A DNA stretch of 12,951 nucleotides from Nitrospirales bacterium (GCA_020846375.1 JADLDZ010000302.1:1-12951), one strand, 5' to 3'; counted from the stretch's first letter, positions 1 to 5,279 are shown. Translations and numbers: made by a program. The notes: generated from the sequence alone by a model not told the origin.

Positions 1-172
1 GCCCTTCCGACCGGAGCGATTCAATAAGGCCGGAAGAGTGCCCTTCCTCCAATACCGTGATGCGCGCCACGTCAGGATCCCGCGTGAGCAGATGCGCCCA
101 TTCGAGCTCCAGAACCTGGCAGGTCAGTACCCCGATTATCATTGTATCCGCTGTATTCGCTGCTTCAGACAT
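1..172 (-). CDS. N-terminal fragment of a conserved hypothetical protein (possibly DUF1638-like)
   Basis: An open frame on the minus strand starts with ATG at 172-170 and stays open for 57 codons to the left edge, so the C-terminal part is missing. The translation begins MSEAANTADTMIIGVLTC and continues with QVLELEWAHLL, then a DPDVARITVLEEG segment. This looks like a beta strand with a Cys followed by helix and strand, and it reminds me of DUF1638 proteins. I recall that family only loosely and assign no function. The start ATG shares one base with the TAA stop of the flavodoxin gene upstream (TAATG), which suggests translational coupling and a shared transcript. The second Met (codon 11) is an alternative start. 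That the frame is real is fairly sure because of the coupling; the family name is weak. Confidence 0.5.
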   Translation of the reverse strand, partial: MSEAANTADTMIIGVLTCQVLELEWAHLLTRDPDVARITVLEEGHSSGLIESLRSEG

Positions 173-672
173 TACGGTTTTGTGAGCTTCACCTTGCCGT
201 CGATCACCGTGCAGAGCTCTGCCACCCGGACTCCCAGCTTATGCCCGTAGTCCTTTGCCTCATCGGTGGGCGAGCCGACGCAGGCAACGCCATAGTGCCC
301 AGAGGCGTTCATGGGATCGCCAACGACGATCATGCCGTAGATCATCATGCACTGGAGGATGGAGAAGATCGTGGTCTCCTTGCCACCGCTGCCGTGGCCT
401 CCGGTAGCGAAGGCCGCTCCTACCTTGTTCTCCATCTGCCTCCGCGTGCTGATGAAGTCGTCGAACACTCTCTTGAGGTCGGCGGCCATCACCCCAAAGT
501 AGACGGGAGAGCCCGCAATGACCCCTGCGGAATTGAGGAAGTCCTCCTTGGTCACCTCCTGCGTCGACCGCAGCACCGCACTCACTCCCGCCGCCTCAAC
601 GCCCTGCGCGATCACCTCGGCAAGCTTCCTGGTCGAACCGCCCTTCGAATAATAGAGTACCAGAACCTGCAT
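172..672 (-). CDS. Flavodoxin family protein (WrbA-like FMN-binding fold)
   Basis: The protein has 166 aa. It opens with MQVLVLYYSKGGSTRKLA, the beta1 strand and phosphate-binding loop typical of flavodoxins and WrbA-type NAD(P)H:quinone oxidoreductases. GSPVYFGVMAADLKRVFD at about residues 54-71 and ATGGHGSGGKETT at about 89-101 match the two isoalloxazine-contacting loops of the same fold. By family knowledge it should bind FMN and act in cytoplasmic electron transfer or quinone/flavin reduction; the substrate cannot be told. The length is slightly below that of WrbA (about 200 aa), so a generic flavodoxin-family call is safer. The ATG is preceded by GGAGGG about six bases upstream. A TATAGT -10-like element lies on the minus strand at 705-710 without a good -35. 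It is translationally coupled to the partial downstream gene. Confidence 0.9.
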   Translation of the reverse strand: MQVLVLYYSKGGSTRKLAEVIAQGVEAAGVSAVLRSTQEVTKEDFLNSAGVIAGSPVYFGVMAADLKRVFDDFISTRRQMENKVGAAFATGGHGSGGKETTIFSILQCMMIYGMIVVGDPMNASGHYGVACVGSPTDEAKDYGHKLGVRVAELCTVIDGKVKLTKP

Positions 673-739
673 GATGTCCCTCCGTTGTGCTTTATTGTAC
701 TTCTACTATATCACAGAAAATATGCGGTGAGTGGGGTCG

Positions 740-820
740 GGGGTCAGGCTTGAAAGTGTGCATTCATCTGCCCTCGCTCGCTCTCTTGAGGTTTAATTTC
801 ACATTTTCAAGCCTGACCCC
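740..820. repeat. Long inverted repeat (21-base arms, 39-base spacer)
   Basis: The arms 740-760 and 800-820 are inverted copies with 20 of 21 bases matching; both read GGGGTCAGGCTTGAAA from their outer ends. Such near-perfect arms with a 39-base spacer could be a REP/BIME-like or MITE-like element, or the terminal sequences of a former insertion. A partial relative (GGGTCAGG) occurs at 2959-2966 on the other side of the island. No ORF lies between the arms. The pairing is read directly from the sequence; the element class is inference. Confidence 0.7.
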
Positions 821-837
821 TTCTCTCCCCCAAGCGC

Positions 838-1003
838 GTTGGGCAGATAAACGCCGTTCATGATAGCGGATTATATCCGTCTGCGCATGAGAAAAAATTT
901 TTAGTTTTCAGATAGCTTTAAAAAGATATTGTTTGACAACCGTCACATCATTATATAAAATTTCCCTTGATTACAGAATAAATATAAAAATGAATGTTGG
1001 GCA
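838..1003 (+). repeat. Two GTTGGGCA core-site-like 8-mers (838-845 and 996-1003)
   Basis: GTTGGGCA occurs at 838-845 and 996-1003, and a third time at 1445-1452 at the left end of the ATPase cassette. GTTGGGC fits the integron R' core consensus GTTRRRY exactly. Three copies on one strand in about 600 bases are unlikely by chance, but I cannot find complete attC palindromes to the left of the first two. They may be attI-type or decayed cassette boundaries, dividing the region into segments of 158 and 449 bases. Confidence 0.35.
933..961 (+). promoter_or_regulatory. Sigma70-type promoter upstream of the lipoprotein gene and cassette
   Basis: TTGACA (933-938) is followed by a 17-base spacer and TAAAAT (956-961), which is a perfect -35 and a five-of-six -10. 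It points toward the lipoprotein and ATPase genes and would start transcription near 968, giving a leader of about 75 bases. The arrangement resembles the Pc promoter of mobile integrons (TTGACA-N17-TAAACT), but no attI or integrase gene is visible, so that likeness may be coincidental. Confidence 0.65.
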
Positions 1004-1042
1004 ACGTGCATATCGGAAATTTCAATATTCGAGGATGGGCTA

Positions 1043-1477
1043 ATGAAGTGCAAGGGGAATTCTACAATCCTGTGCTGCATCGGCTTGCTATTGTTTGTCA
1101 CCCTAAATGGTTGCTCGGTCGGAATGGCTCTGTCTGGCAAGAAAAACCCGGACCTGCCAGCGGTCAGGGTTGGCGCAACAAGGGGTGAAATCGAGCTTCA
1201 GCTTGGGCCACCGGTGAAGACTGTGGCCCTTGATGATAACAAGCGCCTTGATCAATGCGAATATGAGATAGGAAACGAGCCTTCTGCAGGCCGTGCCATA
1301 GGTCATGGAGTTCTGGATGTTCTAACCCTCGGCCTGTGGGAAATAGCAGGATCACCCATTGAAGGCTTCCAGGGTGAGAAGTACACAATCTCAATTACCT
1401 ATGACACAGTCGATAAGGTAGTCTCTGTTAATAGATCGTCGAACGTTGGGCATAACGACAATGCTTACCTCTCTTGA
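1043..1477 (+). CDS. Small outer-membrane-type lipoprotein, 3' end altered by the adjoining cassette
   Basis: The protein has 144 aa with a signal peptide: Lys-containing N-terminus, hydrophobic CCIGLLLFVTL, then lipobox LNGC. Cleavage and lipidation are predicted at Cys24. The mature part has GATRGEIELQLGPP, reminiscent of SmpA/OmlA (BamE-like) lipoproteins, and a hydrophobic GVLDVLTLGLWEIAGSPIEGF segment that recurs in small bacterial lipoproteins of unknown function. GAGGA lies seven bases before the ATG. The last codons (from about Val137, VGHNDNAYLS) lie beyond the GTTGGGC boundary at 1445 and so appear to come from the integron cassette. The native C-terminus may therefore have been replaced. 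The gene overlaps the ATPase start by 17 bases, which could couple translation. Lipoprotein identity is well supported; its job is unknown. Confidence 0.82.
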   Translation: MKCKGNSTILCCIGLLLFVTLNGCSVGMALSGKKNPDLPAVRVGATRGEIELQLGPPVKTVALDDNKRLDQCEYEIGNEPSAGRAIGHGVLDVLTLGLWEIAGSPIEGFQGEKYTISITYDTVDKVVSVNRSSNVGHNDNAYLS

Positions 1478-2906
1478 AATCACCGGGCTACGAGGCTTCG
1501 CCTCCAAGCAGACTTTGACTTTCTCGCTACCGAATGGGACGCCAGGAAGCGGACTAACGGTAATTGTTGGAGCAAATAATGCAGGCAAGTCCACCGCGAT
1601 AGAGGCGCTTCGTGCTGTCGCACAACGCCAGGGGCCGAGCTTCACCCAGGGACGGCGTAACCAAGCAGCCGGAGATCAGGTACTAATTCGCGCCGCCGAT
1701 GCTGATGGTAATGCCACGGTTCTTAAGAGTGTTAGACCTGGCAGCAGCGAAACGGAATATATCATGGAGCATAAAGGGGTTGATCTATCAAAGCTTCTAG
1801 TACTTCCCGCAAGGCGCGTTTTTTCTCCTTACTTCAACCGTTCCGTCACCACTAGAGACGATTACATGGCCAATATCGGCTTTCCTGCTATCAGGACGAG
1901 TACGATGGACCAGTTTACATACCGTCTTTTCGCCATCGAAAAGAATAGGGCTCAGTTCGATCAACTCCTTAAACGTGTCGTCGATCCGGTTCCTGATTGG
2001 TCTATCGACCAAATGGACAACGGCCAATATTTTCTGAAAATCAGGAAGGGGAGTGCGACGCATAGCAGCGAAGGTCTCGGAGAAGGTCTAGTAAGCCTCC
2101 TTTTCATTGTTGATGCCCTTTATGACTCAAAGGACGGCGACACCATTGCGGTTGATGAGCCGGAGCTCTCCTTGCACCCAGCGCTTCAACAGAAGCTGTC
2201 GGACTTACTACTCGAATACTCAGCAACACGCCAGATAGCTGTTTCTACCCACTCTCCCCATTTTGCTGGACTGGCTGCACTCCCTAATGGAGCGACAGTG
2301 GCAAGGGTCCATGCCGTTGACGAGGAATCTCGAATCTCGCAGCTCTCAAGCGCGACGGCAAAGAAAATATTTGGACTGATGAAGAACGACAACAACCCCC
2401 ATGTGCTGGGGCTAGCGGCCCAAGAGATTTTCTTCATCGAAGACCGGGTCATTCTTGTAGAAGGGCAAGAAGACGTTGTTTTTTTCAAGAAGGTCCAGAG
2501 TTCAATCGAACCCCTTGAGGGCACGTTTTTCGGCTGGGGGGTTGGAGGCGCGGAAAACATGGAGCGGATTGCCACTGTCTTGAAGGAGCTTGGATTTTCG
2601 AAAGTCGTTGGGATTCTCGATGGCAACCGCGCCCAACTAGCACAGACACTGAAGGAAAATTTCCCTTTGTTCCACTTTTTTTCGATCCCCGCTGACGATA
2701 TTCGAACCAAAAGCCCTGTACCGGAGAGGCCTGCTGTTGTAGGGCTATTGAATGATGCGAATAATGCGATTCGCCCTGAATACTTGGAAAAGACGAAGCA
2801 GCTTCTTCAAAAAGCCAACGTATATCTGCGTGGTTAAACCTATGCCCAACCCTGTGGTGAAGCGGACTCCGGCAAGCTGCGCTTGCCTCCGCCGCTTAGC
2901 TCCACG
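1446..2906 (+). mobile_element. Solitary integron gene cassette carrying the ATPase-TOPRIM gene
   Basis: The left boundary is the core site G|TTGGGC at 1445-1451. The right boundary is the G of the attC R' site at 2906. The first bases of the cassette (GTTGGGCATA, 1445-1454) are the exact reverse complement of the bases ending in R'' (TATGCCCAAC, 2841-2850). This is the known signature of a cassette, whose R'' pairs with the R' formed when it is circular. The cassette is 1461 bases, holds one gene in the usual orientation, and the stop lies seven bases before R''. No integrase gene is in the window. The non-consensus right R' (GTTAGCC) suggests insertion at a secondary site. Confidence 0.72.
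1461..2837 (+). CDS. AAA/ABC-type ATPase with C-terminal TOPRIM domain (OLD-like), candidate antiphage nuclease
   Basis: The protein has 458 aa from ATG 1461. A TTG at 1446, sitting on the cassette boundary, is a less likely alternative start. The N-terminus LTSLEITGLRGF is typical of AAA_15/AAA_21 (SMC-like) ATPases. The sequence shows Walker A GANNAGKST (37-45), an ABC-signature-like SSEGLGEG (202-209), Walker B DTIAVDEPELSLHP (227-240) and a switch His in STHSPHF (262-268). The TOPRIM part follows: ILVEGQEDVVFF (331-342, Glu334) and VVGILDGN (382-389), with Asn where many TOPRIMs have the second Asp. This is the domain order of OLD-family nucleases such as OLD and GajA. No UvrD-like helicase gene adjoins, so it resembles stand-alone class 1 OLD rather than Gabija. 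There is no clear Shine-Dalgarno, so translation may depend on coupling to the overlapping lipoprotein gene. Domain calls are firm; the defence role is inferred. Confidence 0.88.
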   Translation: MLTSLEITGLRGFASKQTLTFSLPNGTPGSGLTVIVGANNAGKSTAIEALRAVAQRQGPSFTQGRRNQAAGDQVLIRAADADGNATVLKSVRPGSSETEYIMEHKGVDLSKLLVLPARRVFSPYFNRSVTTRDDYMANIGFPAIRTSTMDQFTYRLFAIEKNRAQFDQLLKRVVDPVPDWSIDQMDNGQYFLKIRKGSATHSSEGLGEGLVSLLFIVDALYDSKDGDTIAVDEPELSLHPALQQKLSDLLLEYSATRQIAVSTHSPHFAGLAALPNGATVARVHAVDEESRISQLSSATAKKIFGLMKNDNNPHVLGLAAQEIFFIEDRVILVEGQEDVVFFKKVQSSIEPLEGTFFGWGVGGAENMERIATVLKELGFSKVVGILDGNRAQLAQTLKENFPLFHFFSIPADDIRTKSPVPERPAVVGLLNDANNAIRPEYLEKTKQLLQKANVYLRG

Positions 2907-2912
2907 TTAGCC
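2844..2912 (+). repeat. Integron attC recombination site
   Basis: The site is 69 bases. R'' GCCCAAC (2844-2850) matches RYYYAAC. L''-like AAGCGG (2860-2865) pairs with L'-like CCGCTT (2892-2897). An inner stem GGCAAGC (2871-2877) pairs with GCTTGCC (2881-2887) around a TGC loop. R' GTTAGCC (2906-2912) has the invariant GTT but one mismatch to GTTRRRY. The arm gaps are 9 and 8 bases, leaving room for an extrahelical base. The right half CCGCTTAGCTC is close to the CGGCTTAACTC I remember from the classical aadA attC, which fixes the orientation: the cassette gene lies to the left. It follows the ATPase stop codon directly. Confidence 0.75.
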
Positions 2913-2941
2913 AAGCGATTAAGCGGCTGGGAGAAAACGCG

Positions 2942-2963
2942 GTCAAAGGGTCGTCAAAGGGTC
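2942..2963. repeat. Tandem duplication of an 11-mer
   Basis: GTCAAAGGGTC occurs twice back to back (2942-2952 and 2953-2963), followed by AGGTTTATTTTC. The second copy begins a GGTCAG...CTGACC inverted repeat (2960-2965 and 2985-2990) lying just past the hicA stop. The stretch shares GGGTCAGG with the inverted repeat at 740-820. It could be part of an element flanking the island or a weak hairpin after hicA; the function is unknown. Confidence 0.55.
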
Positions 2964-2993
2964 AGGTTTATTTTCTTAACATTGCTGACCTCG

Positions 2994-3176
2994 TTAGGCT
3001 TCATTTTTCAGCAGTTTTAATATATGTTTCGAGAGATTTTCGTTTATCTCGTTATGTCGTGGAATGGGTTGAGCAATTTTTGTTGTGGGATTATGATACC
3101 AATCGTGGTTTCCGCCGTGCCGGATAAAAACACAGCCCATTTCTTCCAATTTTCTGATAAGGTCTTTTCTTTTCAA
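2994..3176 (-). CDS. hicA: HicA family mRNA interferase toxin
   Basis: The protein has 60 aa. The sequence MKRKDLIRKLEEMGCVFIRHGGNHDWY followed by PIPRHNEIN is the dsRBD-like HicA fold. His24 in the GGNHDWY loop is the expected catalytic residue, and LSKHILKLL forms the C-terminal helix. By family knowledge it cleaves mRNA and is neutralised by HicB. The start is TTG at 3176-3174, overlapping the hicB stop TGA by four bases (TTGA). GGAAG about five bases upstream supports this start, and no ATG gives a sensible N-terminus. The antitoxin-first order hicB-hicA with overlap is common. The stop codon lies within TAACGAGG immediately beside the attC region. Length is normal for HicA. Confidence 0.9.
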   Translation of the reverse strand: MKRKDLIRKLEEMGCVFIRHGGNHDWYHNPTTKIAQPIPRHNEINENLSKHILKLLKNEA

Positions 3177-3364
3177 GCGACTTCCAGTTCGGCAACCCTA
3201 CGAACACAAGGAATAGCTCCGCTGGTCAAGTCCTTATATAAGTCTCTTAAGTTCTCTTTTAATTCCTCCAAGGTCGCACCTTGTGTCATATAGTCCGGAT
3301 ATTCTTCAAGGTGGCCGAGCCACATATCCCCGTCTTGCCAGTATACGAATCTTGTGGTTTCCAT
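3173..3364 (-). CDS. hicB: HicB-like antitoxin (short form)
   Basis: The protein has 63 aa, beginning METTRFVYWQDGDMWLGHLEEYPDYMTQG and continuing with ATLEELKENLRDLYKDL. This is the degenerate RNase H-like fold of HicB antitoxins, with the strand-strand-helix pattern and the usual GATLEELKENL helix. It ends after VRRVAELEVA without an HTH or ribbon-helix-helix DNA-binding domain, so it is one of the short HicB types, and autoregulation may need another factor. AAGGAGG lies six bases before the ATG. It overlaps hicA by four bases, which would keep toxin translation tied to antitoxin. The pair lies between the integron cassette and the DUF401 gene, in AT-rich sequence unlike the core genes, which fits acquired DNA. 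Confidence 0.88.
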   Translation of the reverse strand: METTRFVYWQDGDMWLGHLEEYPDYMTQGATLEELKENLRDLYKDLTSGAIPCVRRVAELEVA

Positions 3365-3784
3365 CGGTATCCTCCTTTTTGATTTATTCTGTCATATTTA
3401 ATAATTTATTTCCTGCCTGACATTTAATCCGCCAAGGTGGCAGTTCAAAAAACTGTGTTTAAACATAGCATATTGCTCTGATGGTAGCAATAAGAGAAAA
3501 AATTTTTATTCAATTGCCTCAAACCTTACTGCCTTTGCATTTGCCGACAGTATAGATCAAGAACTATAGAGGTTTTTAAGGAAACTGTCGCAAGAGGCAC
3601 ACTACCGTGTCAGGTGTTTTTCAAAATAAGGTCCCTACCTCTTTACTGCCACGCACTTGTTCAGGCCGAACGAGACCGGGACCCTACAGGCCAGGGATTT
3701 CGATACTGCCCGTTTGACGGTAAAAATACAGCGGGGATTCTCTCGTGATATCCTCGGGGCGTCGCTGTAGTGCGGTGCGGGTCC
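3365..3784. other. Non-coding stretch upstream of hicBA
   Basis: No gene, tRNA or CRISPR is visible in these 420 bases. The half next to hicB is AT-rich and holds an interrupted palindrome centred on TGTTTAAACA (3453-3468) and an inverted repeat GCCAAGGTGGC (3431-3441). Both are possible operator sites about 65-105 bases before hicB, but I see no confident -35/-10 pair. The half next to the DUF401 gene holds a possible minus-strand terminator (3721-3769). Confidence 0.5.
3721..3769 (-). terminator. Possible Rho-independent terminator for the DUF401 gene
   Basis: On the minus strand, TACAGCG (3769-3763) pairs perfectly with CGCTGTA (3733-3727), followed at once by TTTTT (3726-3722). The interior can pair further (GAGGAT with AATCCCC) but with mismatches and an asymmetric bulge. 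It sits about 15 bases after the DUF401 stop codon. The stem is imperfect, so this is a moderate call. Confidence 0.4.
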
Positions 3785-5011
3785 TCACAGGGCGAAATAC
3801 TCGATGAACGCCGCGGCCATGATGATGAGGCTTGCAGGGAGAATCCTCTTGTAGATCCCCCAGGCATCCGCCTTGAAATATTCACGGGTGAGCACCAGGC
3901 AGAGATGCACGGGGGAGAGCAGCACTCCCAGGAAGCCCGAAGCGAAGGCGAGGGTCATCTGGTTGAGGTGTGCTCCTCCCGTAAGGCTGACAAGCAGGGG
4001 GAAGGAGCTTCCCACAAAGCCCATCGTGTGGCCGGTGAGGAGTCCGCCGGCAAAGGGCAGCACTACCAGTATCGGCAGGAGGGGAATGCCGCCCTCCGTA
4101 AAGATGCGGCTCAGGCCCAGGACCGCCCCGGAATTTTCCATGGTGAATTTGAAGAGCATCACCCCGCAGATGAGAACAACTACGTCCCGTGCGAAGCCAT
4201 ACCGGACTATCCCGAACAGTTCCTGTCTCCCCATCCGGTAATAGGCAAAAAGGAGCAGCAGCGTCAGCCCCAGCGCATACTGCAGCTCTACCTGCAGGAC
4301 GATGACCAGGAGCAGCACCAGCGCTATGGGGAGAAAACTCATCGCCTGCTTTCCGGGCGTCTCTTCTCTTCCTGTCCGGCGGTGCACGACAGGGGGAGGA
4401 GAGGAGGCGGACGTCCTCCTGCTCTCCAGTCTTCTCATGCTGAAGAGAAAGCCGGTGGTCAGGATCAGCAGCGCATAGACCGCGTTGGCGAGAATAAAGG
4501 AGCGGAGCTCGATCTTGGTAATGGCAGAGGCGAGGAGGATTCCCGGATAGAGGGGGAGCACGCACTCCCACGGGTGGCGGAACCAGTAATTGATAAAGCC
4601 TTTTTCCTCCGGCGTCATCTTCAGCCCCCTTGTGGACTCCTCCACCATGGGTGCCGAGAAATAGGCCCCTCCGAGGGAGGGCAGCATCCCGATCAGGAGG
4701 GGCATGGAGACGATGACCGCCCTCTTGCGCTTCAGCAGGGTGCGGGAAGCGTCTGTCATGCGCGCCATCACTTGCTTCTCCCGCAGGATCATCTCGAACA
4801 TCCGGATGAGGGTGAGGGCGAAGAAGAGCTTCACGGTTGCGGGATCGGTTACTGTCGACGAGAGGGTGGAGAGGACTGCGGGAAGGGGCATCGCATACAG
4901 CATCGCCAGCAGTCCCGAGGCGGCGGCCAGGACATACCCGACATTCCATTTCAGACGGAGCAGGACGAGAATGGCGGCAAAAACGAGGAGGATCTTCAGT
5001 ACATCGAACAT
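3785..5011 (-). CDS. DUF401 family integral membrane protein (putative transporter)
   Basis: The protein has 408 aa from the ATG at 5011, which places the first membrane helix (VLKILLVFAAILVLL) right at the N-terminus. An in-frame ATG at 5050 would add 13 polar residues and is possible. I count about ten hydrophobic segments, with a polar, Arg/Ser/Pro-rich cytoplasmic loop at about 193-222 between two halves. Each half has a glycine-rich re-entrant-like motif: GMLPSLGGAYFSAPMVEE (108-125) and GGLLTGHTMGFVGSSFPLL (322-340). This suggests an inverted-repeat carrier of the ion-transporter type. LSPVHLCLVLTREYF (365-379) is also typical of the family. The substrate is unknown. The gene stands alone; its promoter region is the 5012-5316 gap shared divergently with the DUF3842 operon. 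Confidence 0.85.
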   Translation of the reverse strand: MFDVLKILLVFAAILVLLRLKWNVGYVLAAASGLLAMLYAMPLPAVLSTLSSTVTDPATVKLFFALTLIRMFEMILREKQVMARMTDASRTLLKRKRAVIVSMPLLIGMLPSLGGAYFSAPMVEESTRGLKMTPEEKGFINYWFRHPWECVLPLYPGILLASAITKIELRSFILANAVYALLILTTGFLFSMRRLESRRTSASSPPPVVHRRTGREETPGKQAMSFLPIALVLLLVIVLQVELQYALGLTLLLLFAYYRMGRQELFGIVRYGFARDVVVLICGVMLFKFTMENSGAVLGLSRIFTEGGIPLLPILVVLPFAGGLLTGHTMGFVGSSFPLLVSLTGGAHLNQMTLAFASGFLGVLLSPVHLCLVLTREYFKADAWGIYKRILPASLIIMAAAFIEYFAL

Positions 5012-5061
5012 CCTGGAAGTATACCATTTCGGCGCATCCGGAGGCTCCATGACCCTGATAA

Positions 5062-5094
5062 CTCCCTCTTACCCTAAGAGGGGGAATTACCCCC
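5062..5094. repeat. Two mutually exclusive hairpins
   Basis: CTCCCTCTT (5062-5070) can pair with AAGAGGGGG (5076-5084) around a five-base loop. The same G run (5080-5084) can instead pair with CCCCC (5090-5094) across AATTA. Only one stem can form at a time. Located about 50-85 bases before the DUF401 start on its leader side, it could be an attenuator-like leader element or just a dispersed repeat. Confidence 0.5.
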
Positions 5095-5279
5095 TGCCCT
5101 TATCCTGTTCCTGTCATTGTCTCGCAAGTAGTGCTGTACGCCGCCGTCATCCCGGCGAGCGGGAATAACGGCAACAACCCTTGGCTGCATTTGCTTCCCG
5201 CTCTCCACTTGGTGCCTCATACTTTTCACTTTTCATTTCACCCTTCACCCTTCCCACTTCTTACTTCTCCTTTCTGCGG

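Larger units (their letters stand above)
673..1042. other. Non-coding stretch between the flavodoxin and lipoprotein genes
   Basis: I see no convincing gene in these 370 bases. They contain, in order, the presumed promoter region of the minus-strand flavodoxin gene, a long inverted repeat (740-820), a GTTGGGCA core-like sequence (838), an AT-rich segment with a strong sigma70-like promoter (933-961) and a second GTTGGGCA (996). The AT-richness from about 880 contrasts with the GC-rich genes on either side and fits a horizontally acquired island edge. Confidence 0.6.

Noticed and set aside
740..820. CRISPR array or intrinsic terminator
   Set aside because: There are only two copies in inverted orientation with no regular spacers, and the 39-base loop without a following T run does not fit a terminator.
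1446..1460. TTG at 1446 as start of the ATPase
   Set aside because: It sits on the cassette core site and lacks a ribosome binding site; ATG 1461 begins directly with the conserved LTSLEITGLRGF strand.
1461..2993. A Gabija-type two-gene system
   Set aside because: GajA-like proteins in Gabija are followed by a UvrD-like helicase gene; here the ATPase gene is followed by attC and then hicA on the other strand.
2920..2999. A second plus-strand attC ending at GTTAGGC (2993-2999)
   Set aside because: The right core is canonical, but no RYYYAAC partner or paired L arms lie at a suitable distance, and the stretch is dominated by a tandem 11-mer.
3540..3720. A tRNA or small RNA gene upstream of the DUF401 terminator
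   Set aside because: Short hairpins such as TATAG...CTATA are present, but no T-loop GTTCGA-type sequence with matching acceptor stem was found.
3770..5077. A 435-codon plus-strand open frame opposite the DUF401 gene
   Set aside because: Its product is rich in His, Gln, Glu and Gly, with no fold-like pattern, as expected for the antisense of a GC-rich membrane gene. The minus-strand frame has clear transmembrane helices and family motifs.
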